A DNA stretch of 64,000 nt from CAYVVT01 sp964454335. GTDB taxonomy: Bacteria; Fidelibacterota; UBA8477; JABMPR01. The notes beneath the pieces were generated by a model. The model did no database searches. It was not told the origin of the DNA and saw only the letters and a program-made list of their open reading frames with translations. This document shows, one piece after another, positions 1 to 8,598 of this stretch. The stretch covers positions 1-64,000 of the forward strand of contig CAYVVT010000014.1 in assembly GCA_964454335.1 (NCBI GenBank), read 5' to 3'. The position numbers and the translations under genes are program-made. Positions within the stretch are counted from its first letter, which is position 1; each line of letters starts with the position of its first letter.

Positions 1-8
1 AGTCTCTC

Positions 9-2855
9 TTAGATTTTATGCAAATCTGTGCCAAAGGTTAAAAAAACGAACAGTCCAACCTTGTGCAGGAATTCGATGCCGGAGTCGATATCCTGAATGG
101 CTTCGGGGAGGCGGCGCTGCTTCAAGAGGAGTTTGGTTTTCAGGATCATCGATCGGCCATAAGCCTGTTCGTTGTCATACTGTGTACCGATGTCAGCCAG
201 CATCTGGATAAGGCGGTCTGCATCCTCGAAGTTGCCTCTCTCGGGTTTCGTGAGACCGGCATAATGGGTGGTACTGGCCGCCACAAAGGTCTCGCCGACC
301 CGCAGGGCTTCACGGATATGATTGACGTAAAGATCCATCTCATCGTTCCAGTTGCCTGAAAGGCTGTCGTAGAGCAGGGAGATGGTGAACAGATCGGCCT
401 TCATTCGGGGATCATCTTCCTGCTGATTCTCATTGGCGAGATCAATGGCCTTCTTCGCCAGGCGAAACGAGACCCCCGTCAGGGTCAGGGACAGTCCCAG
501 CAAACCCAGGAATGTAGCCCCGGACTCCACCTTCCGTATGTCATACTTCTTCAGCTGGTTGATGAGACGGAAGATCCATAGCGAGAGACGTGCGGGATCA
601 AGACTCGCAGTGGCGGCGCACCATATCCGACGGAGTGCAAAGTACTCATTCTCCCTTTCGCCGGGGACGCGCTTCGGTCGTTTACCCCCAGGCAGATAGA
701 GGAAGCCCAGGACTTTCACAAAATTATACAGGATCGCCAGGATGGTATGGATCTTATTCCGTGGTTCCCTGTCACCCCGGATCCTGAAATAATTCTCCGA
801 GTGTTCGATGGTTCCTTCCACCAGACCCTTAGCCCAGTAAGCGTAGGCGGTGTTCCTTTCCAGCATGGCGATCCTGCCCGGATCCCCATCGTCCTCTGAC
901 TTGTCGATATACAGCGACAATGCTTCCTGGTAATAGTGCAGGGCTTCGGCAGAGGCTGCCGAGCGCATGGCTTCCTCACCTGCTTTGACGAGGTATTCAT
1001 CGGCCTTCTCGAGGTCGCCTCCCTGGCTGAAGTGCAGGGCCAGCAGACCATAGTTATCAGATAGGCGATCTGCGAATACGTGTTCAATGGCCCTGGCGGT
1101 CTTCAGATGCAGTTCCTTCCGGGTTCCCAGCAGGATCGATTCGTAGGTCACCTCCTGGATCAGCGGTTGTTTGAAATAATATTCAGGATCATGCGTTCGA
1201 CCTCCCTTCTCAAGCAACTGGATCTCAGAAAGGTGGTTGAGACGGTTGTCGATATCCGGTATCCCGCTCTGCACTTCAGAAAGAACTTTATAGTGGAAGT
1301 TTCGCCCCATTACAGAGGCGACCTTCAACAATGACTTATTCTCATGGCCCAGTCTGTCAATGCGGGTCATCAGGACATCATTGATGCTGTCCGGAATGAC
1401 CACCGAATCGATCTTGGAGGTGGTGACGATCTTTCCTTCCTTGACTTTGACGGCTGCAGCATCCACGAGGGAGCGTCCGACCTCCTCGATGAAGAAGGGA
1501 TTGCCCTGGGCACGCCTGCTGATCCGGGAGCGGACCTCAGGTGGGAAATCCTGTTTGCCCAGCAGATTTGAGATAAGTGCGTCGCTCTGAGTTCCACTCA
1601 AGGGATTCAAGTCGATTTGCTTATGGTAATCCGCAAACCGTTCGGTGACCGAATCGAGGATCTTGTCACTCGAACGTTCATAGCCCGGTCGCAGAATATT
1701 GATGAACAGGATGGCTTCATTCTCCACCAGGGTGAAGATGGAATTCAGCAGTTCAATGGACGATGTATCAGACCAGTGCAGATCCTCCATGACCAGGATG
1801 ATAGGGCTGATCCGGGCTGAATGGGCGATGAGATCCTTGAAATTCTTCATGATCAGGCGCTCGAGACCTTCGCTGCCGATCCCTTTCAACCGCTGAGCGT
1901 ATGTACCCGTCAATTTTATCCCCATGAGGGTCGCCACGAAGGGCAGGATCTCCTGGCCTTTGTCCGGTTCGATCCTGTTTATTGCTGTTCCAAGTTTGCG
2001 CGTCTGCTCCTCGTCATCATCCTCCCGGGTGATCTGTGCCCAGTTTCTCAGGATATCGACAAAAGGATGGAAGCTCAGGTTCTGGCCGATGGAGATGGCC
2101 CGTCCCATGATGAAGTTGGTGTTCTCGACCTCAGGGATCCGCTTCAATTCTGCCACGAGCCTGGATTTGCCTATGCCGGCCTCTCCCACGATGTTGACTA
2201 TGGCACCCTGCCCCTGATGCAGTTTTCGGACAAGGTCCTTCAACTGTGCCATTTCATCATCTCGGCCTACCATATCGGAGAAGAGTAGACGCTCGCTCCC
2301 CAGTTCCGCACGATGGAGCTTCTCCTTCTGCGAACGCAGCTCATAGACCTTTACCGGCTGCTGTTTGCCCTTGATGATGATGGGGGTTAATTCACGGTAA
2401 TCGAAATCATCCCGGGTGAAGGCGTAGGTCTTTGGGCCTACGAATATCTGGTCCTTCCCCGAAGCATCCTTGTAGCCGGAGGCGATATTCACAGTATCCC
2501 CCATCACCGTATATTCCTGCTTCCGGGTGGATCCCACAGCCCCGGCGATGACGATCCCGGTGTTGATCCCGGCATGGATCTTCAGGGGTTTCACCAGTCG
2601 TTCCATCATGCTGAATTCATCGAGTTTCTTGCGCATCTCAATAGCGGCATTGATGCATTTCTGGGGAGCATCCTCGATGGCTAGTGGTACCCCGAAGCTG
2701 GCCATGATGCAGTCACCGATAAATTTGTCAACCGTGCCTTCATGGTTCTCGATGATGGTACTCATCATATCGAAGCACTTGTTCATGAGTACCGTAACCT
2801 CTTCCGGATCCATGGTTTCGGACATGGCCGTAAAACCGGCGATATCGGCAAACAT
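9..2855 (-). CDS. Class III adenylate/guanylate cyclase - AAA ATPase - TPR regulator
   Basis: A large regulatory ATPase of the family that joins a class III nucleotide cyclase domain to an NTPase and TPR repeats. The cyclase domain covers about residues 1-170: a metal-binding Asp in FADIAGFT, VDKFIGD near 42-48, and MGDTVNIAS near 118-126. A Walker A motif GEAGIGKS lies at 224-231 and a Walker B-like stretch ILVMEDLHWSD near 350. The C-terminal third is helical and TPR-like. The stop codon is at 9-11. The start is doubtful. The family usually has RRxATVMFADI, and the codons for ERRQATV lie in frame just upstream of 2855, but no ATG, GTG or TTG occurs between 2855 and the in-frame stop at 2949-2951. 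No Shine-Dalgarno precedes 2855. The gene may start at a rare codon, or its 5' end may be damaged. The family assignment is secure; the signal and target are unknown. Confidence 0.85.
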   Translation of the reverse strand: MFADIAGFTAMSETMDPEEVTVLMNKCFDMMSTIIENHEGTVDKFIGDCIMASFGVPLAIEDAPQKCINAAIEMRKKLDEFSMMERLVKPLKIHAGINTGIVIAGAVGSTRKQEYTVMGDTVNIASGYKDASGKDQIFVGPKTYAFTRDDFDYRELTPIIIKGKQQPVKVYELRSQKEKLHRAELGSERLLFSDMVGRDDEMAQLKDLVRKLHQGQGAIVNIVGEAGIGKSRLVAELKRIPEVENTNFIMGRAISIGQNLSFHPFVDILRNWAQITREDDDEEQTRKLGTAINRIEPDKGQEILPFVATLMGIKLTGTYAQRLKGIGSEGLERLIMKNFKDLIAHSARISPIILVMEDLHWSDTSSIELLNSIFTLVENEAILFINILRPGYERSSDKILDSVTERFADYHKQIDLNPLSGTQSDALISNLLGKQDFPPEVRSRISRRAQGNPFFIEEVGRSLVDAAAVKVKEGKIVTTSKIDSVVIPDSINDVLMTRIDRLGHENKSLLKVASVMGRNFHYKVLSEVQSGIPDIDNRLNHLSEIQLLEKGGRTHDPEYYFKQPLIQEVTYESILLGTRKELHLKTARAIEHVFADRLSDNYGLLALHFSQGGDLEKADEYLVKAGEEAMRSAASAEALHYYQEALSLYIDKSEDDGDPGRIAMLERNTAYAYWAKGLVEGTIEHSENYFRIRGDREPRNKIHTILAILYNFVKVLGFLYLPGGKRPKRVPGERENEYFALRRIWCAATASLDPARLSLWIFRLINQLKKYDIRKVESGATFLGLLGLSLTLTGVSFRLAKKAIDLANENQQEDDPRMKADLFTISLLYDSLSGNWNDEMDLYVNHIREALRVGETFVAASTTHYAGLTKPERGNFEDADRLIQMLADIGTQYDNEQAYGRSMILKTKLLLKQRRLPEAIQDIDSGIEFLHKVGLFVFLTFGTDLHKI

Positions 2856-3041
2856 TACCGTAGCCTGGCGACGTTCACTTTCGCTGGAGTGATCTAGAGT
2901 TACCGTAACACACCCCCATGGTATTGCGGGTTCACCATCTGAATGACTTTATAGACGAATTTTCCGACGCGGCTAAGATAAGCTGCGGGAATTAATCTAA
3001 CAGCAGCGAAACGCGATGATCCCCCAAAATTAGTGAGTTTC

Positions 3042-4940
3042 TCAATCACCCGAACGCAGATACAACAGCAGGGACACATAGCGCAGCAACAGACGGGGAT
3101 CAATCTTTCCCGACAGATAATCCACACTGAATTTCCGATGCAGTTCTCGGGGCATGCGGGGATGGCCCTTTTTGATCTGATTGTCGAAAAGATCATGATC
3201 CTGCTGAGTCTTGATGATGGCAACCGGACTGAAATACTGTTCCATGCGCTGGTCTGTCCGCGGATTGGCCTTTCGCGCAGAGGTGAACAGGTCCTTCTTG
3301 AGCATGTTCGCAAAAACAGTCTTGAGCCTGTACATGAAGGCAGAATCTGAAGGACTCCCAAAGCTGCCGGCACGGCGGATGTCCACCAGGTCCGGGTGGA
3401 ACTGCTTGAACAGCCGGTTATACAATCCGTGGGCAAAACGCTGGGATTTGGGTGTCTCCTGTGAGAGATCGAATATCCTGTAGTCAGTGAAAGGCAGCAG
3501 CACCTGGCAATAGGTATTCATGGCGATGGGGCATACCGCCATGAGGTTACGCGCCTCGGTCATGATCTTCAGCCTTTCCTTGAGGTCACTGTCCCTGGTA
3601 CATCCGCGGGTCCAGCGATCAACCAGCGATTCGAATCCGGATCGAACCTCGTCAATGTAGGTCTGGCCGAGATATGGGAGTAGCTCGCTATCGGATAGGG
3701 CTTGTGCATCCTCGTGGAATAGCTCATCCACGTATTCAGCAGTGGAGGCCGGTTTCGTAAAATACTTGTCATTCTGGGGGAAAAGATATCCCAGTATACC
3801 ATTGAAGCCCGTGGGCGCTTCTTCATAATAGGCATCTCCAAGGATCTCAGCACCCAGGAATCCATCCAGGTAAAGTTCCGGTGCGATACCCTTGACACGG
3901 GAACTCAGGTGCATGAGATGGGCATGTTCCAGGCTGGCAACGGTACGGAATTCCAGAGCCAGCCGGTCCGCATACTGGGAAACGGTATCGGCCGGGAATT
4001 GGTCATTGGCCAGCAGCACGGTCAAACTCTTGGCGACATTCTTGGCCAATTTGTTCTCGGGTGTCAACGCCACGGCGAAGTTGAGGATGGTGGGATCCCT
4101 ATGATTCAAATAAGCCGCCAGGAGTCGAGTATTATAACCCCCGCTGAGACCCAGCATGATCTTCCTGGATTGGATACGCTTGAAGAAACGGATGAAGAAG
4201 TCGGCCCATTTGTTGAGAAAATCCACATCTTCCGTGCGTCGGGGCGGGTAAGCCGGCAGGTCACGCGGGATAAGCTTGGGCTCGGTGGTACCAGCCTGTA
4301 GTTCAATGGACTCGCTGGCCGCCAGGCGCTGGACATCCTTGAACAGCGAAGGTGCTGCCGGTAGATAGCCATACTTGAGAAATTCATAGATGGCGGCCTG
4401 GTTCACTACGGTCTGTGACTGCAGGTTGAATTGATTGTTGCTGAAGAAGCACTTTTCCTCGTCCGGGATGAAGTAGAGGGGTAAGAGACCCAATCGGTCG
4501 TTCAAGATGACCAGCTTTCCACTCTGCTTGTCGATGACGAAGAGATTAAACATACCCCCGGAGATCTCGGATTCCGCAACCTCGAGTCCCTTTTTCTCCA
4601 GCCGGTCCAGGAATGCCTTAAGATTGGAATGCCCACTGTAGGAATTGGATACATCCGTGTAGAAAAAACCGTCCAGCAGCAGCTGATACTGTTCACTCTC
4701 AAGTTCGTGCCAGTTCTTCAAACTACCGCTGTCAGGATAGAACAATGTCAGCTTGTCGGTGATGACCTTGGCACTCACAGTGGAAATATTCAGGTCGACG
4801 GGTTTTCCGGAGAGGATGAGATAGCTGCCTTCAAGCACTCTTACCCGATTCTCAGAAGGATTTTCAGTCTGCTGCGGATCGTACATTTTTTTACTCTCTC
4901 TGATGAATGAGGCTGAATTTAAGTGAGACGCTTCTGGCAT
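3042..4940 (-). CDS. Asparagine-synthase-like protein without glutaminase nucleophile
   Basis: A 632-residue protein of the asparagine synthase-related superfamily. Residues about 45-200 resemble the N-terminal Ntn-hydrolase domain (ISGGMFNLF, then LVILNDRLGLLPLYF), but no Cys follows the initiator Met, so glutamine hydrolysis is not expected. Residues about 240-600 form the ATP-pyrophosphatase synthetase domain with SGGYNTR at 266-272. The usual motif is SGGxDS, so the Asp is replaced by Asn and activity may be altered. Relatives act in amide formation during peptide, lasso-peptide or polysaccharide synthesis; no such partner is visible next to it. AGGA lies about 5 bases before the ATG at 4940. 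A second ATG at residue 19 also has a purine-rich leader and could be used. The substrate is unknown. Confidence 0.75.
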   Translation of the reverse strand: MPEASHLNSASFIRESKKMYDPQQTENPSENRVRVLEGSYLILSGKPVDLNISTVSAKVITDKLTLFYPDSGSLKNWHELESEQYQLLLDGFFYTDVSNSYSGHSNLKAFLDRLEKKGLEVAESEISGGMFNLFVIDKQSGKLVILNDRLGLLPLYFIPDEEKCFFSNNQFNLQSQTVVNQAAIYEFLKYGYLPAAPSLFKDVQRLAASESIELQAGTTEPKLIPRDLPAYPPRRTEDVDFLNKWADFFIRFFKRIQSRKIMLGLSGGYNTRLLAAYLNHRDPTILNFAVALTPENKLAKNVAKSLTVLLANDQFPADTVSQYADRLALEFRTVASLEHAHLMHLSSRVKGIAPELYLDGFLGAEILGDAYYEEAPTGFNGILGYLFPQNDKYFTKPASTAEYVDELFHEDAQALSDSELLPYLGQTYIDEVRSGFESLVDRWTRGCTRDSDLKERLKIMTEARNLMAVCPIAMNTYCQVLLPFTDYRIFDLSQETPKSQRFAHGLYNRLFKQFHPDLVDIRRAGSFGSPSDSAFMYRLKTVFANMLKKDLFTSARKANPRTDQRMEQYFSPVAIIKTQQDHDLFDNQIKKGHPRMPRELHRKFSVDYLSGKIDPRLLLRYVSLLLYLRSGD

Positions 4941-5116
4941 CCAAATCCTGATGGATATGCTCTGCCGGGATGCTTTCAGCTATTCAGCCCTGGTCCTTAC
5001 CGATTGCAGGAAATAGTAACCGTTCGACCTCAATGTGAACAGCATAGCGAAGAAAGCGAGTGATCGATCCTGCTGATCCTAAATTCCTTCGTCTGGACTA
5101 CCAGGAGGTTGAGGGC

Positions 5117-6235
5117 ATGGAACTGAATGAAGCACTTTCGATCCTGAAATTTATTTCCATCACTTTACTGCTGCTGTTCGCCGTCTTTCTCATCTCCCAA
5201 AGATCCGGGAATCGTACCGCCCATCTGTTCCTGGCTGGCTTCATCACCGCGCGCTTCCTCATTCTGGCAAATATGCTCATCTGGGAGTATGATATCGTAC
5301 TCAGGCTTCCTGATCTGGCGTATCTGTTCAAACCCGTTTTATTCCTATACGCACCTTTTCTTTATATGTATACACGTTCAGTTGTCCAACCGGATTTCAG
5401 ACCCCGAAGAATTGACAGCCTGCATTTCCTACCGGCACTCGTTCAAGTGGGATTCATTCTGCTGGCCTACCACTCTCATCCACATTTAGTTAAAATCGAA
5501 ATGCTGTACTCCGGCGCAATCAATGCTTCATGGATCAGTTCCCCACTCCTGTTGTATTTCCAGAACCTGTGTTACGCCATAGGCTGCGGTGTGGTCCTTT
5601 ACAGCGCATATCATGATCGCAAGACACCGCATTCTGATCAGGAGCGGGAGCAGTTGAACTGGCTGGCCTACCTTCTCATCGCCTTCTTCATCTGGAAAGG
5701 GATCTTCATCTCAGGCTATCTTAGCGGCATCATTCCCGATGGTCCGGTCCACGGGGCTTTCCAGTTGTTCATTGAGACAGGCTTCCTCGTATATGTTGGA
5801 TTGATGATCTTCAAAGCGCTCCAGCACCCGAGTATTTTCCGCTATAGCCCACTGCTTCGGAAATACCGTACCTCACCATTGGATGAATTAAAACTGATTG
5901 AATTCCGCAAGCGCATCACCGATCTGATGGAGCAGGAAAAGTTATATCTCAATCCCTCCCTGAGTCTAGAAAACCTTGCCAAGCGTTCGGCCATCAAGGC
6001 CCGTTACATTTCCCAGGTGCTGAACCAATCCGCCAACCAGAATTTTTATGATTTCGTGAACCAATACCGTATCGAGGAATCGAAACGCCTGCTTTCGGAT
6101 CCGGATGACAACGGGCGCACGATCCTGAAAGTCCTATACGACGTTGGATTCAACTCCAAATCTTCCTTCAATACGGCCTTCAAGAAGTATGTGGGCATGA
6201 CCCCGAAGCAATACCAGGCTATTACCAGGAACTAG
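5117..6235 (+). CDS. Membrane-anchored AraC-family transcriptional regulator
   Basis: A 372-residue regulator with an N-terminal membrane domain of about seven hydrophobic helices (residues about 5-240, beginning at ILKFISITLLLLFAVFL) and a C-terminal AraC/XylS DNA-binding domain. The latter shows the two helix-turn-helix units in order: LENLAKRSAIKARYISQVLN, then ILKVLYDVGFNSKSSFNTAFKK with GMTPKQYQ near the end. This layout is common in Bacteroidota and relatives, where the membrane part is thought to sense a signal. The start was moved to the ATG at 5117 because AGGAGG lies at 5103-5108 with 8-base spacing; an upstream in-frame start at 5060 has no such site. Its target is unknown. The next gene is separated by about 100 bp. 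Confidence 0.85.
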   Translation: MELNEALSILKFISITLLLLFAVFLISQRSGNRTAHLFLAGFITARFLILANMLIWEYDIVLRLPDLAYLFKPVLFLYAPFLYMYTRSVVQPDFRPRRIDSLHFLPALVQVGFILLAYHSHPHLVKIEMLYSGAINASWISSPLLLYFQNLCYAIGCGVVLYSAYHDRKTPHSDQEREQLNWLAYLLIAFFIWKGIFISGYLSGIIPDGPVHGAFQLFIETGFLVYVGLMIFKALQHPSIFRYSPLLRKYRTSPLDELKLIEFRKRITDLMEQEKLYLNPSLSLENLAKRSAIKARYISQVLNQSANQNFYDFVNQYRIEESKRLLSDPDDNGRTILKVLYDVGFNSKSSFNTAFKKYVGMTPKQYQAITRN

Positions 6236-6327
6236 ATCCCCAAAAAACGTTCGTTTACATCTAGCCGGACGACCCTGTCTGTATTCACACCTATCATTTC
6301 GGGTATTTAGCATGAAATGATGCCAGA

Positions 6328-6334
6328 GAGGAGG
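6328..6334 (+). promoter_or_regulatory. Strong Shine-Dalgarno for the 6340 gene
   Basis: GAGGAGG with a 5-base gap before the ATG at 6340. It fixes the start of the secreted metallo-hydrolase. Confidence 0.8.
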
Positions 6335-6339
6335 CAGGT

Positions 6340-7431
6340 ATGGTATACCGACTGCACATGAGAGCGTTAAGCATTGTGGGATTGCTGTTCCTGGGATCCC
6401 TCAGTTTTCTCCACGCGGATCCTGAGATCCGGATCCACTATTTAGGTCATGCTTCATTCCTGCTGGAGTTTGACAACGGTATCTCAGTACTCACGGACTT
6501 TGGCAGATCCAACGCCTGGGGACTGAACAGCCCGATCTACGACCTGATGGGTTTCACGCCGACCATCCTCACTTACTCACATCAACACTCGGATCATTAT
6601 GACACCACGAGAACCCCGGAGGGCGTCGAGATTATTCTCCTCGAAACGGGATCGCTCGATTCTCTCGGACTTGTTATCGAAGAGGTGGGGGTTTGCGAGT
6701 CCATCGTCGATAACGTCAGCAGCACGGCTTTCATATTCAACTATGCAGGATTCAGGATCTGTCACCTCAGCGATGCCCAGGCCGATATCATGGCCATAGC
6801 CGATCCTGAGCAACAGGCGCATATCCAGGAGATCTTTCCCGAGCAGTTTGATCTGTTACTGATGACCATCGAGGGGGTGGATCAATTCATTCCCGAGGCT
6901 GAGATGTTCGTAGACCTCTTGCAGCCTAAGAGGATCATTCCCATGCATTACTGGTCGGAATCTTACAAGAACTTCTTTCTGCGTTACCTGGAAGGACCCA
7001 CCTCCACGACCTATAACATAATTACGACAAACTCACCCAGCTTTACATTGTCATCTCAGGATCCTGATGTTTCTCCGGTGGAGGTCATCAGTCTTTCCCC
7101 GGCGAACTACCTTCCCCTCGATATCAAAGATAATGGCCGTCCTCAGAAGCCCGCTGGATCACACCTGGATCAGAATTGTCCCAATCCATTTAATCCGGGT
7201 ACGCAAATTCGTTACGAGCTGTACGAACCTCAGGCTGTGAGACTGGCATTGTATGATCTCCGGGGCCGGCTGGTACGACTATTTCAGTTGGGACGGCAGC
7301 ATGCATCAGCATATGATGTGTACTGGGACGGCCTGGACCTGCTGGGAGAGCCGGCCGGTTCGGGGATCTACATCTGCCGCTTGGAAACCAGTACCGGCTC
7401 CCAGACCATAAAACTCATACTGATGGAATGA
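6340..7431 (+). CDS. Secreted metallo-beta-lactamase-fold hydrolase with C-terminal sorting tail
   Basis: A 363-residue exported protein. A hydrophobic signal sequence spans about residues 8-26 (LSIVGLLFLGSLSFLHA). The mature part is a UlaG-like metallo-beta-lactamase fold: YLGHASF, an Asp in LTDFG, the metal-binding cluster SHQHSDH at about 80-86, CHLSDAQAD in the middle and MHYWSE near 204. About residues 270-363 form a sorting-type beta-domain opening with NCPNPFNPGTQIRYEL and closing with KLILME, the kind of tail used by type IX secretion-like export in FCB bacteria. The likely cellular place is the surface or outside. The substrate cannot be read from the sequence; phosphodiesterase or lactonase activity is known in the wider family. 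Confidence 0.8.
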   Translation: MVYRLHMRALSIVGLLFLGSLSFLHADPEIRIHYLGHASFLLEFDNGISVLTDFGRSNAWGLNSPIYDLMGFTPTILTYSHQHSDHYDTTRTPEGVEIILLETGSLDSLGLVIEEVGVCESIVDNVSSTAFIFNYAGFRICHLSDAQADIMAIADPEQQAHIQEIFPEQFDLLLMTIEGVDQFIPEAEMFVDLLQPKRIIPMHYWSESYKNFFLRYLEGPTSTTYNIITTNSPSFTLSSQDPDVSPVEVISLSPANYLPLDIKDNGRPQKPAGSHLDQNCPNPFNPGTQIRYELYEPQAVRLALYDLRGRLVRLFQLGRQHASAYDVYWDGLDLLGEPAGSGIYICRLETSTGSQTIKLILME

Positions 7432-7447
7432 GTTGATCTACATGTAC

Positions 7448-7471
7448 AGCTTGGTGATCGGGAGACAAGCT
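7448..7471. other. Weak inverted repeat between convergent genes
   Basis: AGCTTG at 7448-7453 and CAAGCT at 7466-7471 form a 6-bp stem with a 12-base loop, just downstream of the plus-strand gene ending at 7431. There is no U-tract, so a terminator role is only possible. Confidence 0.25.
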
Positions 7472-7533
7472 ACCGTCAGCATCTTCTTCATGATGCCTAC
7501 ATCAGATTTCCAGATGGTTTACCTGTTGTGATC

Positions 7534-7947
7534 CTAGAAATGAAAATTGGACCCATCCCCGAATGAACTGCTGCCGCTGAATGCGTTATCCACAGCGACG
7601 AGTAAGACCATTGATAATATGACTGCAACGAAAATGCATACGATCGTACCCCCGCCTTTCTGCTTCTCAATGGGAATGAAGATGCCAGTACATTCAAAAT
7701 AGCAGTCTACGTATTCGGCAGCCGCCTCGTTCGACTCGTACATATCCATTATCATGGAAGCCGTTCTGATGATGCCGTGCTCGGCATCGTACTGCGCTCG
7801 ATGGCAGGGCGTTGTGTCGCCCTGCGCGTCCAAGGTCGGATCATCTGCCCGGAGAAGGGAGCCGCCTTCTGCGGGCATCAGACTCGATATTGAGATCAGA
7901 AAGAGCAGGAAGTATTTAATCGCCTTTGGCCGTATCAGAATGCTCAT
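7534..7947 (-). CDS. Small membrane-associated hypothetical protein
   Basis: A 137-residue protein that I do not recognise. It has an N-terminal hydrophobic stretch (IKYFLLFLISISSL) that could be a signal peptide, a middle part with three Cys residues, and a second hydrophobic helix near residues 100-120 (IVCIFVAVILSMVLLVAV). A Ser/Gly/Phe-rich end follows. ATG at 7947 is chosen because GGAG lies 6 bases upstream; a GTG at 7962 is less likely. It sits between convergent or unrelated genes, so context gives no role. Confidence 0.5.
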   Translation of the reverse strand: MSILIRPKAIKYFLLFLISISSLMPAEGGSLLRADDPTLDAQGDTTPCHRAQYDAEHGIIRTASMIMDMYESNEAAAEYVDCYFECTGIFIPIEKQKGGGTIVCIFVAVILSMVLLVAVDNAFSGSSSFGDGSNFHF

Positions 7948-7996
7948 ATGAACTCCGCGCACTCCAATTGTCCTGGTCTCCGGGGCTGTCAGCGGA

Positions 7997-8275
7997 TCAG
8001 GAGAACAGGTTGTCGAAATTCGCTACTTCCACCCCTTGCGTGGTGGTGAAGCTGATGCCGGTTGCCTTCGTCAGTGCGATGGATGTCTGCATGGCCGCCT
8101 CCGCCGAGGGTAGATCAGCAATGATGATGAGATCCGGCTCACCCAGCAGGGCATAGATACTCCTCACCTTACCGCCGACTTTCTCCACCAGCTCCACGGC
8201 CTGCTGGGTACGATCGGAACTGATATCGTCCATGGCTTCGGTTGTGTAGGTTCCAAACATGATGAAGATGGACAT
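7997..8275 (-). CDS. GYD-domain protein
   Basis: A 92-residue protein of the GYD family, small ferredoxin-like alpha/beta proteins of unknown function. Visible features are FIMFGTYTTEAM at the start, VEKVGGKVRSIYALLGEPDLIIIADLP in the middle and TTTQGVEV near the end. The start at 8275 is firm because AGGAGG lies about 6 bases upstream. The frame stays open for another 41 codons upstream, but that part looks non-coding. The gene is divergent from the TolB-like gene across 323 bp. Confidence 0.75.
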   Translation of the reverse strand: MSIFIMFGTYTTEAMDDISSDRTQQAVELVEKVGGKVRSIYALLGEPDLIIIADLPSAEAAMQTSIALTKATGISFTTTQGVEVANFDNLFS

Positions 8276-8598
8276 GTGGATCCTCCTTTTCTCGTCAATA
8301 ATCTGTTCATGCCTGTAGGAAGGCGTGTGATTGGAATAATTTAAACCGAGGACACCCAACACCAAAGCCCCGGCCTCATTTACGATCCAGGTTCCCATGG
8401 CTTGCAGACCAGCGGATTCGTAGTTAACCTTGTATGGGATGACTCTGGATCCCGGCAGTTCTTCGCACAGTCATAAAAGACCCACTCGGGCGAGCCTGGC
8501 CTGGTGACAATATCGTTGTTTCAGCGAGCACCAGGCACCGGAATGGCCTTTTGCCAGATCTGGTTCGCGGGGTGGCCCAGCGGACGAAGGAGCGGATC
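8276..8598. other. Divergent intergenic region
   Basis: 323 bp between the GYD gene and the TolB-like gene. It should carry promoters for both. No clear -35/-10 pair, operator or RNA gene was recognised. Confidence 0.4.

Noticed and set aside
1821..2288. 155-codon open frame on the plus strand inside the cyclase/ATPase gene
   Set aside because: Antisense to the Walker A and NTPase region and without homologous features.
2900..3436. 178-codon minus-strand frame spanning the gap after the asparagine-synthase-like gene
   Set aside because: Mostly an alternate frame of that gene; only the last 45 codons lie outside, with no recognisable motif.
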